Position numbers and translations under genes: made by a program
NCBI GenBank assembly: GCA_029936395.1
Contig: JAPYSW010000009.1
Coordinates: 1 to 39,161, forward strand
DNA: 39,161 bases
Reading direction: 5' to 3'
Source: Candidatus Poseidoniia archaeon
Lineage (GTDB): Archaea > Thermoplasmatota > Poseidoniia > MGIII > CG-Epi1
Shown here: positions 32,901 to 39,161 of the stretch, piece by piece
How the letters are laid out: each line of letters starts with the position of its first letter
Numbering within the stretch: the first letter of the stretch is position 1
Notes under the pieces: model-generated
What the model saw: only the letters and a program-made list of their open reading frames with translations
Databases searched by the model: none
What the model was told of the DNA's origin: nothing

Positions 32901-33521
32901 ACTCTAGAATGGGAACGGCCTGTAGGTGCAGTAAGCTTCTTCATTGAAAGTAAAAGGAATTTCACTACGGACTGGATTTCAGTAATTATTATAGAGGCAA
33001 ATAACACAGATGAACTGAAATATAAATTAGTAAATTTGAGTAATGGATTTCATTATTATCGAATTAGTTCTATTGACAGAATGGGATATACTAACTCAGA
33101 TATGGAACCTAAATTCTTAGAGATAATTATCAAAGCTGAAATTATCAATGAAGTTATAAGAGAGGAGAAACCTGAGAATGATATTTATATTTATGTAGGT
33201 GCTGCAGTTTTATTAATCTCAATAGCACTATTCTCTGCAAGTTATATATTTAAAAGAAATGAAACGGATGAATTAATTAGTGATGGACCTGTATTGATAC
33301 CTTTAGAAAGTTTTACAGAAGAAGGATTTAATGAAAAAGTAAATCAAACTTTAGATGTGGAAGATGATAAGGCACCTTTTAGTGTGATCTCAGGAAGTGA
33401 ATTTTCTCGACAGGTTTCATTCATATGTGAGACTGGTTGTTCAAAAGAATTTAAAGGTAAAGGTGATGATGAAGAAATTATGTGCCCTTATTGTGGTACT
33501 ATTGGTGAATCACCACTATAA
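29901..33521 (+). CDS. Large surface protein: duplicated sandwich domains, FnIII-like region, TM and cytosolic zinc ribbon
   Basis: A 1206-residue secreted, membrane-anchored protein. A signal peptide covers about 1-28 (hydrophobic core, then AEGAPD). Residues about 50-210 and 415-565 are diverged copies of a galactose-binding-like jelly-roll unit (FNDSSW...APFGD...RHKFQV against FNDSLW...TPFGD...RHIVNI; both continue with GAEYWN/AQEYWN and LNQGENV/I). A CARDB-like domain lies between them. Fibronectin-like beta domains fill about 580-1080, with a calcium-loop-like DEDGDGIFE at 913-921. A membrane helix (about 1100-1120) leads to a cytosolic tail ending in a zinc ribbon (C-x3-C then CPYC). 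Many Asn-x-Ser/Thr sites suggest N-glycosylation. Function is probably adhesion or glycan binding; this is inferred from domains only. Confidence 0.75.
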   Translation: MRHELGTIIFLAIAASSLIFLSIEAEGAPDLFIDNAEYSNDQSQERLLVASGRDNATDYKYLIIDDINDSPENWSLPEFNDSSWSFGAAPFGDRSSGGVEPNIIWDTSGSSPYNDDVILIRHKFQVSGIVTSAELDVAVANFCTPYLNGNMIYDDRGGDSRAQEYWNDDAAGTIAPSLFNQGENVLAVYARDYVGGWGSSNRQWIDLQLTAQIFEPTNESIILGDTVNIVINGGNQGNQSAETVFLNSTSGISNNSSLFFASLPANYSGQVFISWIPEKIGLNQLNISFSCNCNETNFTNNYFILNVTANIYSLNTSFNNELLSVNQSRIVTTIIQVSNDGDLTDNITLTYGDPIFSNWNIIFTPNNFLLEPGQTQNVLLTALIPESYEDGFYNLSFKVDSTHNYVITKTLLSRGANNDVDWRWINSTGSEELFNNTNWTKLGFNDSLWSDGNTPFGDTDLGGMDYQTFWDGDNYAYFRHIVNISDISLYDGGFMSIGVATNNYGDHYINGIYVFGDIDGGSGHGAEYWNEEVQVYTNYLNQGENIIASVVYNPSNTQWFDQEIEITFPQSNLWNYKTETNEIPIYLDSTPPSSGFINEGFYRNNSTFEAKWRCMSDCGDLEGYYIYYLEKDGGNIGEWISLGFYTNTSMNFSGQNGIIYRFKSVAIDTLGNIEYKNSYDTEMNIDLDLPQSKLWIVEGDYEFTNRDGVTVQWKANLTYDIQAYLIEYRESGNITWKDFGSFTGPGQYWFSPTYDATFELRSRTIDYAGNIEIKEVSDITITFDRVKPIVKLNPINTLVGPEDLIISILYSSEDLTNITLEYAQINENNEEELDWKMWSNDWENKSAITNLLDAKTYYFRINPLDLAGNDYTRETYQFTLQIISEEDLNIQLPVHPLKPVMIGKIRNMAISVDEDGDGIFETSLEEYTGTDLTGMTANQYWIDYANSKVVFGNGNDGYMPPINSSVSFVYHGFDLKTTIDATPPEPVTIASFIIEERNNATLEWERPVGAVSFFIESKRNFTTDWISVIIIEANNTDELKYKLVNLSNGFHYYRISSIDRMGYTNSDMEPKFLEIIIKAEIINEVIREEKPENDIYIYVGAAVLLISIALFSASYIFKRNETDELISDGPVLIPLESFTEEGFNEKVNQTLDVEDDKAPFSVISGSEFSRQVSFICETGCSKEFKGKGDDEEIMCPYCGTIGESPL

Positions 33522-33561
33522 ATTGAACAACTATCTTTAAGGAATACTTGCTTACCTAGTT

Positions 33562-34836
33562 ATGACTCCGAGCTCGGAAGTACCTGGTTTTTACAAAAAA
33601 AAACCATCTGAAAGATTAGAATTTATTAAAGAATTCGCTAACCTTTCCGATGAAGAAGCAAATGCCATAAGCGGATATGGCGCATTAGGTGAAGAAACGG
33701 CAAACAGAATGATAGAGAATGTAGTTGGTACATTCCCACTTCCTTTAGGTATTGCAGCTAATTTTATGGTTAATAAGAAAGAATACATGGTTCCTATGGC
33801 ACTAGAAGAACCTTCTGTTGTAGCTGCAGCTACACACATGGCAAAGGGAACAAGAAAAATGGGAGGAATTATTGCTGATTCTGATGAACCAGTAATGATT
33901 GGCCAAATACAGTTAGTAAATTTAGAGGACCCATTTGCAGCAAAAAAACAAATAATTGAAAGGAGAGAAGAAATAATCCAATTGGCTAATGAGCAAGATC
34001 CCATTTTAGTCAAATTTGGAGGTGGCTGTAAAGATATTGAAGTTCGTGTACTTGAATCGGACACGGGACCAATGGTGATAACACACTTACTAGTAGATTG
34101 TAGAGATGCAATGGGAGCTAATGCAGTTAATACAATGGCTGAAGCTGTAGCTACTAGATTAGAAACTATAACTGGAGGAAGAGTGTATCTTCGAATTATA
34201 TCTAATTTAGCAATTTACCGTAAATCAAGGGCAACTGCAATCTGGCCTGCTAAATTTTTAGGTGGTGAAGAAGTTGTTGACGGAATAATTGAAGCTTTTG
34301 CCTTTGCATGCGCAGATCCATTCAGAGTTGCAACACACAATAAAGGAATTATGAATGGAATCGATCCCGTAGTGATTGCTACAGGTAATGATTGGAGAGC
34401 AATAGAGGCGGGAGCACATACTTACGGCCAATGGAAAGAAGGACATTCTTCATTTACAACATGGGAAAAAACTGATAATGGAGATCTAAAAGGTAGTATT
34501 GAACTTCCAATGGCCATTGGATTGGTAGGTGGAGCAACGTCCACTCACCCTACTGCAAAAGCATGTGTCAAAATACTAGATGTTAAAATTCCGGGAGGTG
34601 CTACTGAACTATCTCAAGTAATTTGTGCAGTAGGATTATGTCAAAACTTAGGTGCCCTAAGAGCTTTGGCTTCTGAAGGGATACAGAGAGGGCATATGGG
34701 ATTACATGCTCGCAATTTAGCAGTTCAAGCTGGTGCAAAGAAAAACGAAATAGATAAGGTTGCTGAAATGCTGAAGAATTCGGGCAAAATAAGGGCAGAT
34801 ATGGCTGAAGAATTTTTGAATGAATTAAGGAAATAA
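33562..34836 (+). CDS. mvaA: HMG-CoA reductase, class II
   Basis: Reduces HMG-CoA to mevalonate for archaeal isoprenoid lipids. Sequence and length (424) match the class II group first known from Pseudomonas mevalonii, not the class I form of many other archaea. MIENVVGTFPLPLGIAANF begins at about 50. The catalytic set aligns with that enzyme: Glu83 (LEEPSVVAAA), Lys261 (HNKGIMNGID), the Asp shortly after, and His382 in GLHARN. RDAMGANAVNTM gives the conserved cofactor-side loop. No membrane helix is present, so it is soluble. TATA-like boxes lie at 33516-33524 and 33535-33542. The stop overlaps the next ATG (TAATG). Confidence 0.95.
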   Translation: MTPSSEVPGFYKKKPSERLEFIKEFANLSDEEANAISGYGALGEETANRMIENVVGTFPLPLGIAANFMVNKKEYMVPMALEEPSVVAAATHMAKGTRKMGGIIADSDEPVMIGQIQLVNLEDPFAAKKQIIERREEIIQLANEQDPILVKFGGGCKDIEVRVLESDTGPMVITHLLVDCRDAMGANAVNTMAEAVATRLETITGGRVYLRIISNLAIYRKSRATAIWPAKFLGGEEVVDGIIEAFAFACADPFRVATHNKGIMNGIDPVVIATGNDWRAIEAGAHTYGQWKEGHSSFTTWEKTDNGDLKGSIELPMAIGLVGGATSTHPTAKACVKILDVKIPGGATELSQVICAVGLCQNLGALRALASEGIQRGHMGLHARNLAVQAGAKKNEIDKVAEMLKNSGKIRADMAEEFLNELRK

Positions 34837-35312
34837 TGACTATTTTATCAGATGAAGCCATATTATCTGCACTGGATCTTAAAGAATTAGAGATTGAACC
34901 ATTTTATAGAGATAACCTAACACCAAATGGATATGATTTAACTATTGATGAAGTAGAAATCCCTAGTGAAAGTAAAGCAACTGCAGGAAGTCTTGTTATA
35001 TCTCCCGGAAAACGTTTTGCAGTTTCAACAAAAGAACGTATAGGGTGTGGACCTAATATTTGTGCACAATTATGGCTTCGAACAAGCTGGGCCAGAAAAG
35101 GTATAATCTGTAGTTTCGGTAAAATTGATTCCGGATTTAATGGTACTTTAACATTGTTAGGATTCAATTCGAGTAGTAAAGAGGTAGAATTAAAGATAGG
35201 AGAAACCTTTGCTCAAATGGTATTTGAAATGATGTCTGGACCGGCTGCATCACTTTATTCTGAAAGAAGTGGAAACTATCAAAATCAAAAAGGAATTACC
35301 TGGTCGAAATAA
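34836..35312 (+). CDS. dcd: Dcd/dUTPase-family nucleotide enzyme lacking the deaminase Glu
   Basis: A 158-residue trimeric-type enzyme of the dCTP deaminase/dUTPase superfamily. The phosphate motif reads RTSWARKG (82-89), against RSSLARLG in E. coli Dcd. The nucleoside segment reads KIDSGFNGTLTLLGFN (96-111), against RIDPGWSGCIVLEFYN. Aligned this way Arg87 and Asp98 are kept, but the catalytic Glu138 of Dcd becomes Leu108 and Ser111 becomes Thr83. dCTP deamination may therefore be lost, while the dUTPase-type Asp remains. The C terminus (SGNYQNQKGITW) keeps the family's YQ-Q tail. The gene symbol is family-level only. It is coupled to the HMG-CoA reductase gene and overlaps the convergent HAD gene by 17 bases. 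Confidence 0.8.
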   Translation: MTILSDEAILSALDLKELEIEPFYRDNLTPNGYDLTIDEVEIPSESKATAGSLVISPGKRFAVSTKERIGCGPNICAQLWLRTSWARKGIICSFGKIDSGFNGTLTLLGFNSSSKEVELKIGETFAQMVFEMMSGPAASLYSERSGNYQNQKGITWSK

Positions 35313-36066
35313 GGAATTTTATTAATTCAACGAAACCATAACCTTCATCTTCTTTAGTTATATACTTAGGATATGTATCAATTAAACCTTCATAATTCAT
35401 TACTGATTTAACACCAACAGTAGACTCAAAACATTCGAACATTGGTGAATCATTAGGTGAGTCTCCAATGTATATTATATTTTTACTATTCAGACCTAAT
35501 TCTTCAAGAACTTTTAATGACATTTGTTCTTTATTATAATCACCAAACCATATATTAACATGAATATTAGATATAGCAGTACAAGCTCCCCCATGTTCTG
35601 CAAAATTTACAATATCCAATATTTCTTTCTTTGATAACTTTGTTTCTTCTGCAATATCTATCGCTAAATCCCATTGTCTAAAAGATTGATCAGAAGCCAC
35701 CTTAATATTGGGGAAACTCAATAATAACTTGTCAAATAATAAATTCAATCTTGTTCGATTTATCGGCTGCACCTCTAAATCATAAAATGTTTTTCTTATT
35801 ATCTTATTTTTATTTTTATAAAAGAAGAAAGCCCCATTCTCTCCAACAACAGCATCTATAGGCCACCATCGAGCAATTAAATCACACCAACCTGCAGGTC
35901 TCCCCGTTACAGCTATAGCTTTCAAGCCCCTTTCTCGAATTAATTCTAATGAACTATAAGCAACTCCTTTCAACTCATCGTTATTAACAAAAGTACCATC
36001 CAAATCGAACAATACTGCTTTAATATTACTGGATTCCTCAACACCCATGTCTGATAATGGTAACAT
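35296..36066 (-). CDS. HAD-superfamily phosphatase (Cof/SPP-like, C2 cap)
   Basis: A 256-residue phosphohydrolase. Motif I FDLDGTFV has Asp21 and Asp23. Motif II is AVTGRP. Motif IV YIGDSPNDSPMFE carries the metal-binding Asp pair, and a Lys appears before it in the EEQMSL/KVLEEL region. The cap between motifs II and III is of the mixed alpha/beta C2 type typical of Cof, sucrose-phosphate or mannosyl-3-phosphoglycerate phosphatases. The substrate is probably a sugar phosphate or related metabolite. An open frame extends to 36165, but that start would sit inside the divergent squalene synthase gene. The TATA box at 36087-36097 places the transcript start at about 36066, so ATG 36066 is chosen. 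Confidence 0.85.
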   Translation of the reverse strand: MLPLSDMGVEESSNIKAVLFDLDGTFVNNDELKGVAYSSLELIRERGLKAIAVTGRPAGWCDLIARWWPIDAVVGENGAFFFYKNKNKIIRKTFYDLEVQPINRTRLNLLFDKLLLSFPNIKVASDQSFRQWDLAIDIAEETKLSKKEILDIVNFAEHGGACTAISNIHVNIWFGDYNKEQMSLKVLEELGLNSKNIIYIGDSPNDSPMFECFESTVGVKSVMNYEGLIDTYPKYITKEDEGYGFVELIKFLISTR

Positions 36067-36086
36067 AAATCCTGACAAAAAGCTAG

Positions 36087-36097
36087 TTTTAAATATA
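36087..36097. promoter_or_regulatory. Bidirectional TATA box between HAD phosphatase and squalene synthase
   Basis: TTTTAAATATA reads as a TATA element on both strands. It is centred about 26 bases before the HAD ATG (36066) on the minus strand. On the plus strand it is about 26 bases before an expected start near 36118, leaving a short leader that carries the squalene synthase Shine-Dalgarno site. Confidence 0.5.
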
Positions 36098-36122
36098 CTT
36101 CGGCAGTAGAAGAAGTCCAAAT

Positions 36123-36129
36123 AGGAGGT
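36123..36129 (+). promoter_or_regulatory. Shine-Dalgarno site of the squalene synthase gene
   Basis: AGGAGGT, 4 bases before the ATG at 36134. It is one of the few strong sites in front of a promoter-proximal gene in this window. Confidence 0.7.
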
Positions 36130-36133
36130 AAGA

Positions 36134-37150
36134 ATGCCATCATTGTACGGTGCAGTCAAGAGCAAAACAGGAGAATTACTTCAAGAAAGTATGGATTATT
36201 GTAAAGGTGCTCTTCAATCAGTTTCACGTTCATTTGCCTTAACTATTCCTCTTGTAGAAAACAATATCTTAGGTCCAATTATGGTGGGATATCTAGAAGC
36301 TCGAATATTAGATACATTCGAAGATGATATTGGAAAAAGAGAGATTACATTAGAGGAAAGAATCCATTCTATGAATTTACTAATGGAAGTTTTGGAAAGT
36401 CCAAGTAGCCTTTCAGCCAAAGAAAAAGCTAAAACCTTGGTAGATTCAGCAGATGAAATGGTAGCTAATCCTAAATATCGGGACTTAGTAAAAAACATGG
36501 AGAGTATCCTTACCGTTCATGATAGTTTCGATGAGCGAACCAAAGAATGTATGGTGAGATGGTTAAAAGAAATGAATTTTGGAATGCAAAAATTTCTAAG
36601 ACAAGAAGTTTATTCTTTCGAAGACTTAAATGAATACTGTTACTATGTGGCAGGTACACCATCTGGATTTTTAACTGAATTAATTCGAACAAGATCTAAA
36701 GATCTTTCCGAAGAGAACTCGTCCATTTTAAGGAATAACGAAAGGGATTTTGGATTATTTCTTCAGAAAGTCAATATAATACGTGATTATAGAGAGGACA
36801 TATTAGATAATGAAAAAATATTTTGGCCTGGATTCTTATTTGAAAAACACAATCTAATACCTTCTGATCTTCTTAAACCTGAACATGAAACTCAATCCAT
36901 GAGTATGTTAGATGAAATGCTTGATAATGCATGTCAACATATTGAACCCGTTAAAGAATATCTTAATGCAATACCAGATGAATATGCTGGTTTCAGAGCT
37001 GGAGCTGCTGTAAACTTTGCCATGGGTGTAGGAACTTTAGAAACTATGAGAAATAATAATGAAGTATTCTTTGGTGAAAAACCTGTTAAAATCACACATG
37101 AAGCAAGAGATAATATTCTTTCAGATCCCCTAGGTTTTGTTTCGAACTGA
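36134..37150 (+). CDS. Squalene synthase, eukaryote-like
   Basis: Head-to-head prenyl transferase joining two farnesyl diphosphates. The first aspartate motif is DTFEDD (60-65), as in squalene synthase (DTVEDD type) rather than the DDxxD seen in phytoene synthases. SRSFALTIPLV (31-41) is the substrate-binding start. YCYYVAGTPSGFLTEL (about 168-183) and GLFLQKVNIIRDYREDI (second Asp motif, D218 to D222) follow, with the FWP element soon after. These resemble eukaryotic squalene synthase closely. At 338 residues it lacks the eukaryotic C-terminal membrane anchor. Product may be squalene or a related C30 precursor; phytoene synthase is less likely but not excluded. HMG-CoA reductase lies 1.3 kb upstream. 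Confidence 0.88.
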   Translation: MPSLYGAVKSKTGELLQESMDYCKGALQSVSRSFALTIPLVENNILGPIMVGYLEARILDTFEDDIGKREITLEERIHSMNLLMEVLESPSSLSAKEKAKTLVDSADEMVANPKYRDLVKNMESILTVHDSFDERTKECMVRWLKEMNFGMQKFLRQEVYSFEDLNEYCYYVAGTPSGFLTELIRTRSKDLSEENSSILRNNERDFGLFLQKVNIIRDYREDILDNEKIFWPGFLFEKHNLIPSDLLKPEHETQSMSMLDEMLDNACQHIEPVKEYLNAIPDEYAGFRAGAAVNFAMGVGTLETMRNNNEVFFGEKPVKITHEARDNILSDPLGFVSN

Positions 37151-37152
37151 AC

Positions 37153-37160
37153 TTTAATAT
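37153..37160 (+). promoter_or_regulatory. TATA box of the M6 protease gene
   Basis: TTTAATAT is centred about 27 bases before the ATG at 37184, consistent with a leaderless transcript. Confidence 0.55.
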
Positions 37161-37183
37161 CTCCTCTTGAATATTCGATAATA

Positions 37184-39161
37184 ATGACCCGAAGATTACA
37201 ACTCTTAACTGGATTATTAATTTTATCGTTATTTTTTGTAATGGAAACTGAAGCAGCCCCTAGTACTGGTACTATTGAAGTCGCATTTATTTTATCTGAA
37301 TTTGAAGATCAAGAATACCAGAGCGTGCATGATCAGGACTATTTTGAAGAACTAGCATTTGGAAATGAAGATTCAATGTGGGCATATTATTATGAAGTCT
37401 CAAGAGGTGAATTAGATATTCAGGGAGATGTTTATGGACCTTATACCCTTGATGGTGATGCTGCTGATTATGGCACTGAAAATACAGAATTTGTCAGAGA
37501 TAGTGTAGAAATTGCTGATGATGATATTGACTATAGAGACTACGATGCTGTAATGGTAATCCATTCAGGAGCTGGGGAAGAATCAACTGGCAATGGCGAT
37601 GATGTATGGTCTATTCATTGGCCAAGTGTAAATATAGAAACTGATGATAATAACCACATAATAGAAGAAATTACACAGGCTCCAGAATACGAAAATTCAA
37701 ATGGCCAAAGGAGTCCTCTAGGTGTATGGTGTCATGAATTTGGACATGAATTGGGAATACCTGATTTGTATGATACAGATAGCTCTTCAGAAGGAATTGG
37801 AAATTGGGGATTAATGGCATCGGGTTCATGGGCTAATGATGGAGAAACTCCTGTTTACTTTAGTGCTTGGTCCAGATATTGGTTAGGGTGGATAGAACCA
37901 ACCGTAATCACTGAAGACATTAATAATCTTGAGTTGGAACCAATCGAAAATGGTGGAAATGTATACCTTTTACCAATTCCGGGGAATTGGTCAAGTTCAA
38001 ATGAATATTATTTATTAGAAAACAGACAGCAATTGAAATATGATAGCTATCTTCCTGGTGAAGGTCTGTTAATATGGCATATTGATGAAGAAATAATAGA
38101 CTCCAAATGGAACTCTAATGGAGTTAACTCAGATGAAGAACATAAGGGAGTTGATCTTGAAGAAGCTGATGGAAATGATGATTTAGACAGTTTAACTAAT
38201 CGAGGAGACGATGGAGACCCCTACAATTCAGGCTCATTTACAAAAGATAGTTATCCAAATTCATTAGCATACAATGGTACTGAATCGGGATGGAAAATAG
38301 AAAATATTGAAACCAGTGGAGATAATATTATCTTAGATATTAGCTTCTTATCTAAACCACATGCAGTAGCTGATGCCGATGAGGCTGTTATTACTGAAGG
38401 ATTAGAACTACAATTCTACGGCAATGAATCATGGGATGAAGATGGAAATATTGTCAGCTATACCTGGGACTTCGGAGATGGAGATTTTGCATACACTGAC
38501 AATCCTACACATATTTTTACACAAAATGGAACCTATGACGTTAAGCTCACTGTCTGTGATAATAATGACCTATGCGATTCTATGATTCTTAATATATTTG
38601 TAAACAAACCCCCGATTGCTGTTGTTGAAATTTCTAAGTTGACTATAATGTTAGGAGAAACTATCACATTTGATGCTTCAGGGTCATACGATATTGATGG
38701 TGATGTTGATTTTTATTATTGGAATTTTGATGATGGTTATACCTCAAGTCAGGCATCAGCAGATCATGAATACAAGAATTCGGGAACATACAATGTTTCT
38801 CTAAAAATAATAGATGATTTGAATGATATAACAACCGTTTATTACACTATAGAAGTCATAAACAGATTACCTATAGTAGATTTTTATTTCGAGGGAGGTA
38901 ATAGAACAACAACCGATATCTTCGAGTTTTATGATTCATCATACGACGAGGATGGAGAGATAATAGAATGGCTGTGGGATTTTGGTGAAGGAAATACATC
39001 TGATGATGTAGCATGTAATCAAAGCAAAAACTATTGCAATAAGGTATTCTGGTTTCCTGGGACTTACAACGTGACCCTATTCGTAACTGATGATCAATTG
39101 GGTACGAATTCAACAACCATCGAAATTACCGTAACTCCCACGCTTCCTCAACCCCAAATTA
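37184..39161 (+). CDS. Secreted M6 (immune inhibitor A-like) metalloprotease with PKD domains; cut by window end
   Basis: Open for 659 codons to the last base, so the 3' end is missing. A signal peptide covers about 1-25 (basic start, LLTGLLILSLFFV core, then EAAPS). The zinc motif HEFGHELGIPD places His184, Glu185, His188 and the third ligand Asp194, the HExxHxxGxxD form of family M6. GNWGLMASGSW is the Met-turn. The catalytic region ends near 385. Three PKD domains follow, at about 390-470, 473-560 and 561-650, each with the W-F-G/D-G-type core (WDFGDGDF, WNFDDGYT, WDFGEGNT). They probably anchor or position the enzyme on polymers. It would degrade external protein, feeding the cytosolic peptidases of this cell. 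Confidence 0.9.
   Translation, partial: MTRRLQLLTGLLILSLFFVMETEAAPSTGTIEVAFILSEFEDQEYQSVHDQDYFEELAFGNEDSMWAYYYEVSRGELDIQGDVYGPYTLDGDAADYGTENTEFVRDSVEIADDDIDYRDYDAVMVIHSGAGEESTGNGDDVWSIHWPSVNIETDDNNHIIEEITQAPEYENSNGQRSPLGVWCHEFGHELGIPDLYDTDSSSEGIGNWGLMASGSWANDGETPVYFSAWSRYWLGWIEPTVITEDINNLELEPIENGGNVYLLPIPGNWSSSNEYYLLENRQQLKYDSYLPGEGLLIWHIDEEIIDSKWNSNGVNSDEEHKGVDLEEADGNDDLDSLTNRGDDGDPYNSGSFTKDSYPNSLAYNGTESGWKIENIETSGDNIILDISFLSKPHAVADADEAVITEGLELQFYGNESWDEDGNIVSYTWDFGDGDFAYTDNPTHIFTQNGTYDVKLTVCDNNDLCDSMILNIFVNKPPIAVVEISKLTIMLGETITFDASGSYDIDGDVDFYYWNFDDGYTSSQASADHEYKNSGTYNVSLKIIDDLNDITTVYYTIEVINRLPIVDFYFEGGNRTTTDIFEFYDSSYDEDGEIIEWLWDFGEGNTSDDVACNQSKNYCNKVFWFPGTYNVTLFVTDDQLGTNSTTIEITVTPTLPQPQI

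Noticed and set aside
33591-34064. 157-codon minus-strand frame inside HMG-CoA reductase
   Set aside because: Mirror of a well-conserved enzyme; Ser/Ile/Phe-rich composition typical of antisense frames.
36067-36165. Upstream extension of the HAD phosphatase frame
   Set aside because: It crosses the bidirectional TATA box and enters the squalene synthase gene; the HAD motif begins soon after ATG 36066.
38871-39116. 81-codon minus-strand frame inside the M6 protease PKD region
   Set aside because: The opposite strand encodes clear PKD repeats in one continuous frame.

Overview
The window is about 39 kb of compact, AT-rich archaeal chromosome. Archaeal identity rests on several genes: TFB, archaeal Elp3, FttA/aCPSF1, PCNA, a proteasome beta subunit, a PAC2-family chaperone, an archaeal/eukaryal-type TyrRS and a Sec61-beta-type SecG. 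A class II HMG-CoA reductase, a proteasome beta subunit resembling that of Thermoplasma, and secreted peptidases with PKD domains suggest a planktonic Thermoplasmatota-related euryarchaeon (Marine Group II/III-like). That placement is inference, not proof. I see no IS element, CRISPR array, phage gene or integration site, and no gene-free stretch longer than about 230 bases.

Layout. Positions 31-1960 hold a Sec61-beta homologue, a zinc-ribbon/transglutaminase membrane protein and a GNAT acetyltransferase. Positions 2043-7514 are a forward run: TFB, a polyprenol-kinase-like membrane protein, a 55-residue membrane protein, an M24 peptidase, Elp3, a stand-alone asparagine-synthase domain and a Cys-rich mini-protein. 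Positions 7538-13331 are the least ordinary part. A zinc-ribbon/multi-TM/MoxR-McrB-like AAA+ ATPase (minus strand) diverges from a four-TM protein with a very long coiled coil ending in a GreA/GreB C-terminal-like domain (plus strand). Positions 13385-18126 carry PepF, a thioesterase, a DUF309 protein, TyrRS (minus), an acidic-tailed protein and a PAC2 protein. Positions 18157-25402 carry ArgRS, then tRNA-Cys, a small coiled-coil protein, FttA and the proteasome beta subunit (all minus), diverging from PCNA, ornithine carbamoyltransferase and a 3-hydroxyacyl-CoA dehydrogenase. Positions 25439-33521 carry a helical mini-protein, PurA and an RND exporter (minus), diverging from a 1206-residue surface protein. 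Positions 33562-39161 carry HMG-CoA reductase, a Dcd-family nucleotide enzyme, a HAD phosphatase (minus), a eukaryote-like squalene synthase and a secreted M6 protease cut by the window end.

How it works together. Cytosolic and secreted peptidases plus the proteasome suggest a protein-degrading heterotroph. HMG-CoA reductase, squalene synthase and the polyprenol-kinase-like protein supply isoprenoid steps. FttA, the proteasome and PCNA form an information/quality-control core. Most transcription units have a TATA-like box 24-33 bases before the start codon, which implies leaderless mRNAs. Strong Shine-Dalgarno sites appear mainly at internal genes. Internal genes commonly overlap by ATGA or TAATG junctions. 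The most unusual content is the divergent AAA+/GreA-C coiled-coil pair, the repeated coupling of zinc ribbons to membrane proteins, and a Dcd-family protein lacking the deaminase glutamate.
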